From Winogradskyella immobilis (GTDB lineage Bacteria > Bacteroidota > Bacteroidia > Flavobacteriales > Flavobacteriaceae): a stretch of 64,000 bases of DNA. Every line of letters starts with the position of its first letter. The stretch's first letter is position 1. Both the position numbers and the translations under genes were made by a program. Under the pieces are notes generated by a model. The model was not told the origin of the DNA, ran no database searches, and saw only the letters and a list, made by a program, of their open reading frames with translations. Location of the stretch: positions 1 to 64,000 of the forward strand of contig NZ_JAIQXX010000007.1 of NCBI RefSeq assembly GCF_021887715.1. The letters run 5' to 3'. Shown here piece after piece: positions 34,088-44,475 of the stretch.

Positions 34088-34876
34088 ATGGAAAAAGTAG
34101 AAGTAAAAGAACTACTAGAAGCAGGTGTACACTTTGGTCACCTAACACGTAAGTGGAATCCAAACATGGCTCCTTACATTTATATGGAACGTAACGGTAT
34201 CCATATTATCAATCTTTACAAAACTGCAGCTAAAATTTCTGAATCTGCTGAAGCATTACACAAAATTGCAGCATCAGGAAAGAAAATTTTATTCGTTGCT
34301 ACAAAAAAACAAGCTAAAGACATCGTTGCTGAAAAAGCAGGTGCTGTAAATCAACCTTACATTACTGAAAGATGGCCAGGCGGAATGTTAACCAACTTTG
34401 TAACTATTAGAAAAGCTGTTAAGAAAATGGCTTCTATTGATAGAATGAAAAAAGATGGTACATTCAACTCTCTGTCTAAAAAAGAGCGTTTACAAGTAGA
34501 TCGTCAACGTGCTAAACTAGAAAAGAATTTAGGTTCAATTTCTGATATGACTCGTTTACCAGGTGCTTTATTTGTTGTAGATATTATGCGTGAGCATATT
34601 GCAATTAAAGAAGCTCAAAAATTAAATATTCCAATCTTTGCTATGGTAGATACGAACTCTGATCCTCGCGAAGTTGATTATTTAATTCCTTCTAATGATG
34701 ATGCTTCAAAATCAGTAGATAAAATTTTATCTATTGTAACTTCAGCTATTGCTGATGGTTTAAATGAAAGAAAAGCAGAACGCACAGAAAAAGATGCTAA
34801 AGTAGCAGTCCCAAAAGCAGAGGCAAAACCAGAATCAGTTAAGGCAGTAGCTCCTGTTTCTGAAGAAGAAGAATAA
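34088..34876 (+). CDS. rpsB: 30S ribosomal protein S2
   Basis: A 262-residue S2, a late-assembling small-subunit protein. The signature VKELLEAGVHFGHLTRKWNP is at the N-terminus, and PYITERWPGGMLTNF, PGALFVVDI and IPIFAMVDTNSDP follow. The C-terminus has an extra Lys/Glu/Ala-rich tail of about 30 residues ending in EEEE, a common feature in this phylum. Tsf follows after 34 bases, giving the usual rpsB-tsf operon. Confidence 0.98.
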   Translation: MEKVEVKELLEAGVHFGHLTRKWNPNMAPYIYMERNGIHIINLYKTAAKISESAEALHKIAASGKKILFVATKKQAKDIVAEKAGAVNQPYITERWPGGMLTNFVTIRKAVKKMASIDRMKKDGTFNSLSKKERLQVDRQRAKLEKNLGSISDMTRLPGALFVVDIMREHIAIKEAQKLNIPIFAMVDTNSDPREVDYLIPSNDDASKSVDKILSIVTSAIADGLNERKAERTEKDAKVAVPKAEAKPESVKAVAPVSEEEE

Positions 34877-34910
34877 ACAAATAATTATCTATTTTTAATT
34901 ATATATTAAT

Positions 34911-35885
34911 ATGGAAAATACTGTAAAAATTACAGCAGCAGAAGTAAATAAGCTTAGAAAAGCAACTGGTGCTGGTATGATGGATTGTAAAAAAGCCTTA
35001 GTTGAAGCTGAAGGTGATTTTGACAAGGCAATTGAAGTTCTACGTAAAAAAGGACAAAAAGTTGCAGCAAAAAGAGCGGACAGAGAATCTTCTGAAGGTG
35101 CAGCTGTAGCTAAAATTAATGCAGACAACACTAAAGGAGTGTCTATTGTACTAGGTTGTGAAACTGATTTTGTTGGTAAAAACGAAAACTTTTTAAAATT
35201 AGCTAGTGATCTAGGAGATATTGCACTTAATCATTCAAATAAAGAAGGTTTTTTAGCTGCTGATTTTGGAGGAATGACTGTTGCTGAAAAATTAGTTGAG
35301 CAAACTGGAGTTATTGGTGAAAAACTAGATATTAATGCATTTGAAGTATTAGAAGCTGCTTATGTAGGTTCTTATGTTCATATCAACAAAATTGCTGCTT
35401 TAGTAGGTTTAACGGCTAAAGTCGATAATGTTGAAGTTTTAGCAAAAGATTTAGCTATGCAAATTGCATCTATGGGTGCAACAACATTATCTTACAAAGA
35501 TTTTGACCCTGCATTTGTTGCCTCTGAAACAGAAGCACGTATAGCTGTAATAGAAAAAGATAATATTGAATTAGGTCGTTTAGGTAAAACGCTTAAAAAT
35601 GTACCTCAATATATTTCTATGTCTCAAATTACTGATGATGTTTTAGCTAAAGCTGAAGAAGCTGCAAAAGCTGAATTAAAAGCTGAAGGTAAGCCTGAGC
35701 AAATTTGGGATAGAATATTACCAGGTAAGATGGATCGTTTTATTTCTGATAACACAACTTTAGATAAAGAGCAATGTCTTTTAGACCAAAACTTTATTAA
35801 AGACGAAAAAATGACTGTTGCAAAATACGTTGACACTTATGGAGATGTTGCTGTAACTGCATTTAAGCGTGTAGCTTTAGGGTAA
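34911..35885 (+). CDS. tsf: Elongation factor Ts
   Basis: A 324-residue guanine-nucleotide exchange factor for EF-Tu. The N-terminal signature is intact (VNKLRKATGAGMMDCKKALVEA), and the core domain has the VLGCETDFVGKNENF region and KDLAMQIASMGA. The C-terminal part VAKYVDTYGDVAV is as expected. It is longer than the 283 residues of E. coli Ts but normal for Bacteroidota. It is cotranscribed with rpsB and followed by a terminator. Confidence 0.98.
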   Translation: MENTVKITAAEVNKLRKATGAGMMDCKKALVEAEGDFDKAIEVLRKKGQKVAAKRADRESSEGAAVAKINADNTKGVSIVLGCETDFVGKNENFLKLASDLGDIALNHSNKEGFLAADFGGMTVAEKLVEQTGVIGEKLDINAFEVLEAAYVGSYVHINKIAALVGLTAKVDNVEVLAKDLAMQIASMGATTLSYKDFDPAFVASETEARIAVIEKDNIELGRLGKTLKNVPQYISMSQITDDVLAKAEEAAKAELKAEGKPEQIWDRILPGKMDRFISDNTTLDKEQCLLDQNFIKDEKMTVAKYVDTYGDVAVTAFKRVALG

Positions 35886-35915
35886 ATAAACACCTCTTAA
35901 AAATATAATTTTTTA

Positions 35916-35946
35916 AAAGCCATTCTTAATAAGAATGGCTTTTCTA
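35916..35946 (+). terminator. Intrinsic terminator after tsf
   Basis: Stem AAAGCCATTCTT (35916-35927) / AAGAATGGCTTT (35931-35942) with a three-base loop, followed by a short T-rich run. Confidence 0.85.
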
Positions 35947-35985
35947 GTTTTAGTTATTTCGTTTTTAAAGATTATAATAATTATG

Positions 35986-35993
35986 TAGTTTTG
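35986..35993 (+). promoter_or_regulatory. -7 box of the pyrH-frr unit
   Basis: TAGTTTTG matches TANNTTTG, about 52 bases before the pyrH start; the -33 region has only TTTT. It follows the tsf terminator, so pyrH-frr is a separate unit. Confidence 0.5.
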
Positions 35994-36045
35994 TTTAGCC
36001 AAAATCCTAGCTATAAACGGATGGTAATTAACACAACTTCTATTG

Positions 36046-36753
36046 ATGAAATTTAAAAGAATCTTACTAAAACTTTCAGGTGAAGCCTTAATGGGAAATA
36101 GACAATATGGTATTGACCCAGAGCGTTTATCTGAATATGCTAATGATATAAAGTCTATTACTGCCAAAGGAATTGAAGTTGCAATAGTCATTGGTGGTGG
36201 AAATATATTTAGAGGTGTCTCTGGTGCTAGTAATGGCATGGATCGTGTACAAGGTGACCATATGGGCATGTTGGCTACCGTAATAAATGGATTGGCATTA
36301 CAAGGAGCCTTAGAAGATGCAGGCATCCCTACACGCTTACAAACAGCTATAAAAATTAATGAAGTTGCAGAACCTTTTATTCGTCGTAAAGCTATGCGTC
36401 ATTTAGAAAAAGGTCGCGTTGTTATTTTTGGAGGAGGCACAGGTAATCCTTATTTTACTACAGATTCTGCTGCTGTTTTACGTGCTATTGAAATTGAAGC
36501 TGATGTTATTTTAAAAGGAACGCGTGTTGATGGTATTTATACTGCTGACCCAGAAAAAGATACGGATGCTGTTAAATTTGATCATATTACGTTTGATGAT
36601 GTACTGCGTAAAGGATTAAAGGTTATGGATACTACGGCATTTACATTAAGTCAAGAAAATGAATTACCTATTATTGTTTTTGATATGAATAAAAAGGGAA
36701 ATCTTTTACGTTTAATATCTGGCGAAAAAATAGGGACAAGAGTTAATTTATAA
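36046..36753 (+). CDS. pyrH: UMP kinase
   Basis: A 235-residue amino-acid-kinase-fold enzyme that phosphorylates UMP to UDP. Motifs: [14 protein letters not shown] (phosphate loop), [40 protein letters not shown] and GVYTADP-like [11 protein letters not shown] use the ATG at 36046 rather than the TTG one codon earlier. It is followed by frr after 43 bases, the classic bacterial order rpsB-tsf-pyrH-frr. Confidence 0.98.
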   Translation: MKFKRILLKLSGEALMGNRQYGIDPERLSEYANDIKSITAKGIEVAIVIGGGNIFRGVSGASNGMDRVQGDHMGMLATVINGLALQGALEDAGIPTRLQTAIKINEVAEPFIRRKAMRHLEKGRVVIFGGGTGNPYFTTDSAAVLRAIEIEADVILKGTRVDGIYTADPEKDTDAVKFDHITFDDVLRKGLKVMDTTAFTLSQENELPIIVFDMNKKGNLLRLISGEKIGTRVNL

Positions 36754-36796
36754 AATTGGCTTACATTTTGATAATAATCAACTAAAAATTGATACA

Positions 36797-37348
36797 ATGG
36801 AAGACATTGAATTTATATTAGATACTACTAAAGAAGCCATGGATAATGCCATGAAGCATTTAGAAAAACAATTAGTAAACATTAGAGCTGGTAAAGCAAG
36901 TCCGGCCATGTTAGGAAGTGTTATGGTAGATTATTATGGTTCTCAAACACCACTAAACCAAGTTGCTAATGTTAACACACCTGATGGACGTACAATTACG
37001 GTTCAACCTTGGGAAAAAAATATGCTTCAAGAAATTGAACGCGGTATTATGGTTGCTAACATTGGTTTTAATCCTATGAATAATGGGGAAACTATTATTA
37101 TAAATGTACCGCCATTAACAGAAGAACGTCGTCGCGAATTGGCCAAACAAGCTAAAGCTGAAGCTGAAGATGCTAAAGTTGGTATTAGAAGTGCCAGAAA
37201 AGATGCTAATAACGATGTTAAAAAAGTAGATATTTCTGAAGATCTACAAAAAAATGCAGAGATTGATATACAACAATTAACAGATACTTATGTTAAGCGT
37301 ATAGATGATATACTAAGTGCAAAAGAAAAAGAAATAATGACTGTTTAA
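36797..37348 (+). CDS. frr: Ribosome recycling factor
   Basis: A 183-residue RRF that, with EF-G, splits the ribosome after termination. The signature LEKQLVNIRAGKASPAML near residue 20, the TPDGRTITVQPWEK hinge and the long helical second half with IPPLTEERR-like VPPLTEERRRELAKQAK are all present. It ends four bases from the convergent stop of the 932-residue envelope protein, with no terminator visible between them. Confidence 0.98.
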   Translation: MEDIEFILDTTKEAMDNAMKHLEKQLVNIRAGKASPAMLGSVMVDYYGSQTPLNQVANVNTPDGRTITVQPWEKNMLQEIERGIMVANIGFNPMNNGETIIINVPPLTEERRRELAKQAKAEAEDAKVGIRSARKDANNDVKKVDISEDLQKNAEIDIQQLTDTYVKRIDDILSAKEKEIMTV

Positions 37349-37352
37349 TAAG

Positions 37353-40112
37353 CTAATTATTATCTTCATGGATAACAGTATAATCTATTGTTTTACAGCC
37401 TATTCTACCAGATTCTGAAATAGCTTCTATAACTATTATAAACTTACCTGGATTATCTGAATGGTAATAATTAATATTTGTTTTTCCTTCTATACTAGTT
37501 TCTATATTTGGGTTCCAATAAATAGTAGATCTTAAATCCGGAATAGATAAATCCGCTGAATTATTAATATTGTGTTTAGGTGTATAATACTCTTTTTCTG
37601 TTGAAAAAACTGGTATCTGCTTCACATTTACATCCTTTTTACTTTTCAATGCGCCATGTAAGCCTTTACCTTTTTTCGTATAAATAGCAATAACACTACC
37701 GGTTATTCTCTGCACTCTTGGATTTTCAGTTGGTAATGGTGGAAATCTACCTGTCACTTCAAAAAAGAACTGTCTAACGTTATTGATTTCATCAATAATT
37801 TCAAAGCTCGTCACTTCATCTACTGATATATTTTGTATTAAATCATAGTTAATTTCTTTAACAGGTATACCATCTACAACAACAAAAGTTATATGATAAT
37901 TACCACCTTGGGTTGTTTTAGCAAAAAGGATACCGCTTCTACTTTTAACAATTGTAATTTTATCAGGAAAAGCAGCTTGTAAAACACTATATATACCATT
38001 AGAATATCTTTTATCTTCTTTGGCCTTTATCTCTTTACCTTCAATAACTACATCTGGTTCCCCAAAACGTTCCATAACCTCTTTACGCTTTGGTGTTAAA
38101 TTATAACCCTTTACTAAAACTTCATCTAACTCGGTTACTCCTGTATTTGAAAAATAAGACCGATCTTCTTTCTGTTTTTGTTCTCTATAACTCTCTACAA
38201 TCTTATCCGTAATACTATCACTTGCTAAACTAATATTAGCGTAATTATAATCTACAGGTAATTCTTGCCTTTTCTTTAAAGCTATTCTATATTTTTTCTT
38301 CTCCTTCTCAGGTATATTTACACTCTGAATTATTACATCTTGTAATCCTTCATTATGATATAAATCATTTAAATCATATGTGAAATTACCCGAAGCAATT
38401 ACCTCTTCGGTGTAAATAGCACTATTATCACCAAGTGTCATTAGCATAAGTTCTACTTCTTCTTTCTTATTTTTTGAATTTACAAGATTAACTACACCTG
38501 AAACTTTAAGACCTTGTTCTCTCTTATAATTAAACTTCCCTATAGGGTCTCTATACTTATACTTCCTCCAACCTTGTGTTAATAATAAATCGTCTATATC
38601 TAATCCTTCGTCTTCTTTAAAATATAAACCTGGCTTTTCTATCTCTCCTCTAACATCTGAACTTAATAAAAAATAAGAAAGTATATTATCTCGAGCATCT
38701 TGTGTACTCCCATAATCTTCCTTATTAATAACCAATACAGATGCATTTGCTCTTATCAAATTACTATCTGAATCTTTAACTTCTATATTGACATTTACCT
38801 TTTCTCGTTTTGTATATTCTATATCATTACTATTTGTATTTATAGTTAATCGACTGTCTTTTCTCTCATTAAAATATAAACGCTCTACCATTGGTGTTTG
38901 ATTCTCATCTAGTAAAGTAAAAGCAATGACTCCTTCTGGCAATTCATCTATTGGAAACTTAAATGCGAGTTGTCCGTCTACCAATGAGGCTTCTGTATTA
39001 TAATATTCATAGCCTCTACATGAGGTCTTTAAAATAACTCTCTTATTCTTTAAATAAGTAGATCTTACTCTAACATTTACCATATCATCAACATTATATA
39101 CTGATACTGTGTTTCCTTGAGTTACTGCCTTTGGAAGCTGTACTGTACGATTAATGTTTTTAGATGTTAATCTTGCCGAATATTGTGTTGAAGCATCTAC
39201 TTTATCTATTATAAAATGACCCATACCTAAACTATTACTTTTAAAAGTAGTTATGACTTGGCTATCTTCATCTATAATCTCACCTTCTACCTCTTGGCCC
39301 TTTCCATTTGCGCCTAATGCCTTAAAACCTACTTTACTTGGTAAGCCATTCACTAAATCACCTCCTTCTGGGAAAAATTGTAAATCTAAATAATTGGTGT
39401 TTGGCGAAAATGAAGTCTTGTAAAATAAATCATTCTTTGTTACAACCTCTAATTCAACACGTTTAGTCTCTTTTGAAATTGCTCTATCTAATACATATCG
39501 CTTTTCATTATTTGGCTTTAATATTATAGTATCACTCTTAGTATCCTCTTTTACAATTACTGTAATAGCTCTTTTATGGGTGGCATCTAATAATTCTGGA
39601 TATATATCTATCTTAAACTGTTGCGTATTAAATGTTGAATCTATACGCCTTATATTTTGTATAGGGTTATTCTCATTATCTAGTTTTGTCGCTTCATATA
39701 TTCCTATATACTTCTCAAAAACAAAGTCTGAATCAAAATTCTTATTCCATTCTGTATAAGCTCTAATTAAATATTGCCCTTCTATATAACTCTTGTCTAA
39801 ATCAAAATAACCATTGCCTATTCCTCCTTTTAACTTTATTATTTTTGAAGCCAGAATTTGCTTTTCGGAATCTATTAAATCTACATATAAAACACCACTA
39901 GATAAATTAGTCTCATGTGTCACAGCATTTGCAACTACTGCTTTGAACCATATCGTCTTAGTATTGGTGTAAATGTCATTGTCTAATTGTAGGTAAATCT
40001 TTTCTGCTAAAGCATTATGCGAATATTTTGACGACTCTTGTGACTCAACAAAACCAGCCATTAAAACAAATAATGCGAATAATATAAACCCACATTTTGT
40101 AGGATCTTTCAT
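37353..40112 (-). CDS. Large exported protein with MG2-like and TonB-plug-like domains but no barrel
   Basis: About 919 residues. I place the start at the ATG at 40112, just before the signal peptide (FILFALFVLMAGFVES); upstream in-frame ATGs reach to 40151. The N-terminal half begins with KIYLQLDNDIYTNTKTIWFKA, a pattern typical of alpha-2-macroglobulin MG2-type beta-sandwich domains, and continues through several sandwich domains. At about 660-800 a plug-like domain appears (LDEVLVKGY ... VVDGIPV ... IISVDEV-type NISVDEVTSFEIID ... IAIYTKKG), but the barrel that should follow is missing. Such proteins are common in Bacteroidota and of unknown role. It is a lone gene, divergent from the exporter at 40.5 kb. 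Confidence 0.78.
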   Translation of the reverse strand: MKDPTKCGFILFALFVLMAGFVESQESSKYSHNALAEKIYLQLDNDIYTNTKTIWFKAVVANAVTHETNLSSGVLYVDLIDSEKQILASKIIKLKGGIGNGYFDLDKSYIEGQYLIRAYTEWNKNFDSDFVFEKYIGIYEATKLDNENNPIQNIRRIDSTFNTQQFKIDIYPELLDATHKRAITVIVKEDTKSDTIILKPNNEKRYVLDRAISKETKRVELEVVTKNDLFYKTSFSPNTNYLDLQFFPEGGDLVNGLPSKVGFKALGANGKGQEVEGEIIDEDSQVITTFKSNSLGMGHFIIDKVDASTQYSARLTSKNINRTVQLPKAVTQGNTVSVYNVDDMVNVRVRSTYLKNKRVILKTSCRGYEYYNTEASLVDGQLAFKFPIDELPEGVIAFTLLDENQTPMVERLYFNERKDSRLTINTNSNDIEYTKREKVNVNIEVKDSDSNLIRANASVLVINKEDYGSTQDARDNILSYFLLSSDVRGEIEKPGLYFKEDEGLDIDDLLLTQGWRKYKYRDPIGKFNYKREQGLKVSGVVNLVNSKNKKEEVELMLMTLGDNSAIYTEEVIASGNFTYDLNDLYHNEGLQDVIIQSVNIPEKEKKKYRIALKKRQELPVDYNYANISLASDSITDKIVESYREQKQKEDRSYFSNTGVTELDEVLVKGYNLTPKRKEVMERFGEPDVVIEGKEIKAKEDKRYSNGIYSVLQAAFPDKITIVKSRSGILFAKTTQGGNYHITFVVVDGIPVKEINYDLIQNISVDEVTSFEIIDEINNVRQFFFEVTGRFPPLPTENPRVQRITGSVIAIYTKKGKGLHGALKSKKDVNVKQIPVFSTEKEYYTPKHNINNSADLSIPDLRSTIYWNPNIETSIEGKTNINYYHSDNPGKFIIVIEAISESGRIGCKTIDYTVIHEDNN

Positions 40113-40151
40113 CTTAAAAATTTTATAAAAACGTATTGTCATACACATCAA

Positions 40152-40535
40152 ATATTATTCCTATTCCAGATTCGTTATAGTAATGTTTAAGGTCATATCA
40201 ATAAAATAACGCAAACTAAATCATTATCACTAATATTTCTTAAGTATTTTTCGAAAGTTGAGGTGAATTATACTCAAGTAATTCCCTGACGAATAGCAAG
40301 AAACATCAAATATTCTAGTAAATTTAAAAAACAATTCAAAACATAGATATTACTCATCAATCTTTTTATTAATTTTTAAATATGATTTTGTCAATACAAT
40401 AAGGTATTGTTTTCTTGAAGCTCAAGATAATCGAGTTTTGTTTTTATATCTCATATTTTTTCATTGTTAATAAACCATTTTTATGGCATACAATCTTATC
40501 GTTTTTTCTACCTTTGCGCCTTATTTGCTTAATGC
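40152..40535. other. 384-base noncoding stretch with small hairpins
   Basis: No gene is visible. At 40392-40409 CAATAC/GTATTG forms a six-pair hairpin followed by TTTTCTT, and at once CTTGA-AGC-TCAAG (40414-40426) forms another. The 12-base word ACATCAAATATT occurs twice (about 40145 and 40304). The right end holds a -7 box for the exporter gene. Confidence 0.5.
40509..40516 (+). promoter_or_regulatory. -7 box of the MMPL exporter gene
   Basis: TACCTTTG matches TANNTTTG, 20 bases before the ATG at 40536. The -33 region is poor. Confidence 0.5.
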
Positions 40536-42926
40536 ATGATTAGACCTTTAACGACAGGATTTTGGGAGGTTGTTGCCAGATTAATTTTACGCAATAAAAT
40601 TGCTATTTTAATTACAATGATCCTGTATACTATTTTTTTTAGTATGCAATGGAAGCATATGCGCTTTACTTACACTGAAGCTAATCTGTTGCCTGATGAT
40701 CATGATGTTAATGTTACCTATACTAATTTTTTAAACATTTTTGGTGAAGAAGGAAATCTTGTTATTCTTGGTGTTAAAGACTCAACCCTTTTTACTATTA
40801 AAAATTTAAATGCTTGGAATACACTATCTGAAGATTTTAAAAAATATAGTGAAGTTGAGACTGTAGTTTCAATAAAAGATCTCCAGAAACTAATTAAGAA
40901 TACTAAAGAGGAGAAATTTGATTTAAAACCTTTTATAAAAGATTCTATTTCTTCAACACTTCAAATTGAAAAACTTCAAGACGAGCTTTTTAAGCAATAT
41001 CCTTTCTATGATAACTTTTTGTTTAATAAAGACACTAAAACGATTCGTACAGCAATATATTTAGATAAAGATATTGTTAACACTCCTATTAGGAAAGATT
41101 TTATTATGGAAACGCTCCAAAATAAAATTAGAGTTTTTGAAGCAGAAACCGGAATGGATGTTCGTGTTTCTGGAATGCCATATATACGTACTTTAAATTC
41201 TCAAAATATTGTAGATGAAATTAGTCTCTTTATTGCTGCAGCGCTTGGGATAACATCGCTAATATTTTTTCTGTTCTTTAGGTCTTTTAGAGCCACATTT
41301 ATTTCTTTAATTGTAGTATGTATTGGAGTGATGTGGACTTTTGGCATCATTGGTTTATTAAATTATGAAATTACAGTTCTTACAGCTTTAATTCCTCCTT
41401 TAATCATCGTTATAGGAATACCTAACTGCATCTTTTTAATTAATAAATATCAGAACGAAGTTAGGCTTCATGGCAACAAAGTTAAATCACTACAACGTGT
41501 TATTACTAAGGTTGGTAATGCCACTTTAATGACTAATGTTACTACTGCTTCAGGTTTTGCAACATTTATACTTACAGAAAGTAAATTACTTAAAGAATTT
41601 GGCATTGTAGCGTCGTTGAGTATTCTTGCTATTTTTATTTTATGCCTCTTTATAATCCCTATTTTATATACGTTTTTACCTTATCCTAAACCTCGTCATT
41701 TAGAACATTTAAACAAACGGTGGATTAATGGTTTTGTTGATTGGATGGAACGTATGGTAAAACACAAAAAAATTACTATATATGCTACCGCTTTAGTTCT
41801 ATTAATTGCTAGTTTACTTGGTATTAATAAGATTATTATCTCTGGTAGCCTTATAGAAGACATGCCTAAAAAAACAGAATTCTTTGAAGATATCCGTTTT
41901 TTTGAATCTGAGTTTAATGGCATTATGCCATTAGAAATTGTTGTGGATACTAAACGTAAAAAAGGCGTTATGAAATTGGCGACAATTAAACGCATGAATG
42001 AGTTAGAAGAATTAATTCTTGAAATACCAGAGCTATCTCGTCCTATTTCTGTAGTTAGTTTAGTTAAATACGCTAAGCAAGCTTATACAAATGGCAATCC
42101 TAAATATTACCAACTGCCTACAAGTCAAGAAAATTTATTTATTTCTTCCTATATCAAAAAGTCATCTTCAGATGTAGATTTATTAAAAAACTTTGTAGAT
42201 AGCACTGGTCGATATGCGCGTATTACTACGTTTATGAAGGATATTGGCACAGACAAAATGGAGCGCATCGAAGAAGACCTTCAAAATAAAATAAACAAAG
42301 TTTTTCCTAAAGAACGTTACGATGTTACAATGACCGGAAAAGCGTTAGTCTTTCAAAAAGGCACAAAATATTTAGTCCGTAATCTTGTCATTTCTTTAAC
42401 ATTGGCTATTGTGCTCATTGCATTGTTTATGGCATATATGTTTAGATCTTTACGGATGATTATTGTATCACTAATTCCCAATCTACTACCATTATTGGTT
42501 ACTGCTGGTTTAATGGGTTATATCGGTGTTCCTATAAAGCCGTCAACGATATTGGTGTTTAGTATTGCCTTTGGTATTTCTGTAGATGATACTATTCACT
42601 TTCTAGCAAAATATAGGCAAGAATTGCAAGCAAACCATTGGAAAATACGCAAATCCGTTTACGCTGCATTGCGAGAAACTGGAGTAAGTATGTTTTACAC
42701 ATCTATAGTACTGTTTTTTGGGTTTTCCGTTTTTACGATATCTAGTTTTGGTGGTACAGTTGCTCTAGGTGCTTTAGTTTCAGCAACATTATTATTTGCA
42801 ATGCTATCTAATTTACTGTTATTACCTTCGCTATTGCTATCTTTGGAACGCAGTATTGCTAATAAAGAAGTACTAAAAAAACCTGCTATAAATATTATAC
42901 CAGAATCGTTAGAGGGAGAAGAATAA
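40536..42926 (+). CDS. MMPL/RND-family exporter
   Basis: A 796-residue inner-membrane protein with two repeats, each of one helix, a large periplasmic loop and five further helices. The first repeat has GITSLIFFLFFRSFRATFISL and IPNCIFLINKYQNEV; the second has PNLLPLLVTAGLMGYIGVPIKPST and FGISVDDTIHFLAKYRQ, with the acidic residues that carry protons in this superfamily. It belongs with the single-chain RND exporters of the MmpL/HpnN kind, thought to move lipids or hydrophobic molecules. It has no adaptor or TolC nearby. AsnS follows after 28 bases and may be cotranscribed. Confidence 0.9.
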   Translation: MIRPLTTGFWEVVARLILRNKIAILITMILYTIFFSMQWKHMRFTYTEANLLPDDHDVNVTYTNFLNIFGEEGNLVILGVKDSTLFTIKNLNAWNTLSEDFKKYSEVETVVSIKDLQKLIKNTKEEKFDLKPFIKDSISSTLQIEKLQDELFKQYPFYDNFLFNKDTKTIRTAIYLDKDIVNTPIRKDFIMETLQNKIRVFEAETGMDVRVSGMPYIRTLNSQNIVDEISLFIAAALGITSLIFFLFFRSFRATFISLIVVCIGVMWTFGIIGLLNYEITVLTALIPPLIIVIGIPNCIFLINKYQNEVRLHGNKVKSLQRVITKVGNATLMTNVTTASGFATFILTESKLLKEFGIVASLSILAIFILCLFIIPILYTFLPYPKPRHLEHLNKRWINGFVDWMERMVKHKKITIYATALVLLIASLLGINKIIISGSLIEDMPKKTEFFEDIRFFESEFNGIMPLEIVVDTKRKKGVMKLATIKRMNELEELILEIPELSRPISVVSLVKYAKQAYTNGNPKYYQLPTSQENLFISSYIKKSSSDVDLLKNFVDSTGRYARITTFMKDIGTDKMERIEEDLQNKINKVFPKERYDVTMTGKALVFQKGTKYLVRNLVISLTLAIVLIALFMAYMFRSLRMIIVSLIPNLLPLLVTAGLMGYIGVPIKPSTILVFSIAFGISVDDTIHFLAKYRQELQANHWKIRKSVYAALRETGVSMFYTSIVLFFGFSVFTISSFGGTVALGALVSATLLFAMLSNLLLLPSLLLSLERSIANKEVLKKPAINIIPESLEGEE

Positions 42927-42954
42927 AAACCAATTTGATTATAAATTTTAAAAC

Positions 42955-44388
42955 ATGAATACAAGTACCGTTGCTGAATTATTATCACAGGATGCTAGCT
43001 CACAAATTATTGAAGTTAAAGGTTGGGTTAGAACATTTAGAGCAAATCGTTTTATTGCATTAAATGATGGTTCTACATTAAATAATATTCAGTGTGTTGT
43101 GGATTTTGAAAATTTTGATGAAACTCTATTAAAACGCATAACCACAGGTGCTGCATTACATATAAAAGGAGAACTTGTAGAAAGTCAAGGTAAAGGTCAG
43201 AAAGTAGAGATTGTAGTTTCTTCATTAGAAGTTTTAGGCGATTCAGATCCTGAAACATATCCTATTCAACCTAAAAAACATTCATTTGAGTTTTTAAGAG
43301 AGAATGCACATTTACGCACTAGAACAAATACGTTTAGTGCTGTAATGCGAATTAAATCGGCCTTATCATTTGCCATACATAAGTATTTTACTGAGAATGG
43401 ATTCTACAACATGCATACACCTATGATTACAGGAAGTGATGCTGAAGGTGCTGGAGAAATGTTTAGAATTACAACTTTAGATGCAAAAAATCCTCCACTA
43501 GATGAAAATGGTGAAGTTAATTTTAAAGAAGATTTCTTTGGCAAAGAAGCAAATCTTACAGTATCTGGGCAATTAGAAGCTGAAACTTATGCGATGTCCT
43601 TAGGGAAAGTCTATACTTTTGGCCCGACATTTAGAGCAGAAAACTCTAATACATCTCGCCACTTAGCAGAATTTTGGATGGTTGAACCAGAGGTTGCATT
43701 TATGGATCTAGCAGGTAATATGGATTTGGCTGAAGATTTTATGAAATCTGTAATTGCATATGTCTTAGAGCACAATAAAGAGGATTTAAACTTTTTAGAT
43801 CAACGCTTATTTGATGAAGAAAAAACAAAACCTCAAACAGAACGAAGCCCAATGCGACTTATTGAAAAATTAAAATTTATTGCAGATAATAATTTTAAAC
43901 GTGTAAGTTATACTGAGGCTATAGATATTCTTAGAAATTCTAAACCAAATAAAAAGAAAAAATTTAAATACCTTATTAATGAATGGGGTGCCGATTTACA
44001 ATCTGAGCACGAACGCTTTTTAGTAGAAAAACATTTTAAATGTCCTGTTATATTATTTGATTATCCTGCAAATATCAAAGCCTTCTATATGCGCTTAAAT
44101 GATGATGAAAAAACGGTTAGGGCTATGGATGTTTTATTTCCTGGAATCGGAGAAATTGTTGGTGGATCTCAACGTGAAGAACGTTTAGACGTTTTAAAAA
44201 ATAAAATGGCAGAGTTAGATATCCCAGAAGAAGAATTATGGTGGTATTTAGATTTAAGAAAATATGGTACCGCAGTACATTCTGGTTTTGGTTTAGGTTT
44301 TGAACGTCTAGTAATGTTCGCGACAGGTATGAGTAATATAAGAGATGTAATCCCTTATCCAAGAACACCACAAAATGCAGAATTTTAA
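42955..44388 (+). CDS. asnS: Asparagine--tRNA ligase
   Basis: A 477-residue class IIb synthetase. An OB-fold anticodon-binding domain (KGWVRTFRANRFIALNDGS) fills the first 100 residues. The catalytic domain has motif 2 (FGPTFRAENSNTSRHLAEFWMVEPE) and motif 3 (GFGLGFERLVMFATGM). The sequence AENSNTSRHLAEFWM distinguishes asparaginyl from aspartyl synthetases. It directs charging of tRNA-Asn. The gene ends at an intrinsic terminator before rpoN. Confidence 0.97.
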   Translation: MNTSTVAELLSQDASSQIIEVKGWVRTFRANRFIALNDGSTLNNIQCVVDFENFDETLLKRITTGAALHIKGELVESQGKGQKVEIVVSSLEVLGDSDPETYPIQPKKHSFEFLRENAHLRTRTNTFSAVMRIKSALSFAIHKYFTENGFYNMHTPMITGSDAEGAGEMFRITTLDAKNPPLDENGEVNFKEDFFGKEANLTVSGQLEAETYAMSLGKVYTFGPTFRAENSNTSRHLAEFWMVEPEVAFMDLAGNMDLAEDFMKSVIAYVLEHNKEDLNFLDQRLFDEEKTKPQTERSPMRLIEKLKFIADNNFKRVSYTEAIDILRNSKPNKKKKFKYLINEWGADLQSEHERFLVEKHFKCPVILFDYPANIKAFYMRLNDDEKTVRAMDVLFPGIGEIVGGSQREERLDVLKNKMAELDIPEEELWWYLDLRKYGTAVHSGFGLGFERLVMFATGMSNIRDVIPYPRTPQNAEF

Positions 44389-44408
44389 ATAAAAAATAAA
44401 TTTTTAAG

Positions 44409-44447
44409 AAAACAATCTTATAACGGCACAGTTTTAGATTGTTTTTT
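44409..44447 (+). terminator. Intrinsic terminator after asnS
   Basis: A ten-pair perfect stem AAAACAATCT (44409-44418) / AGATTGTTTT (44436-44445), followed by TT. The loop is 17 bases, somewhat long. Confidence 0.8.
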
Positions 44448-44475
44448 AATTTTAAGATAAAATCAACCCAAAAGA

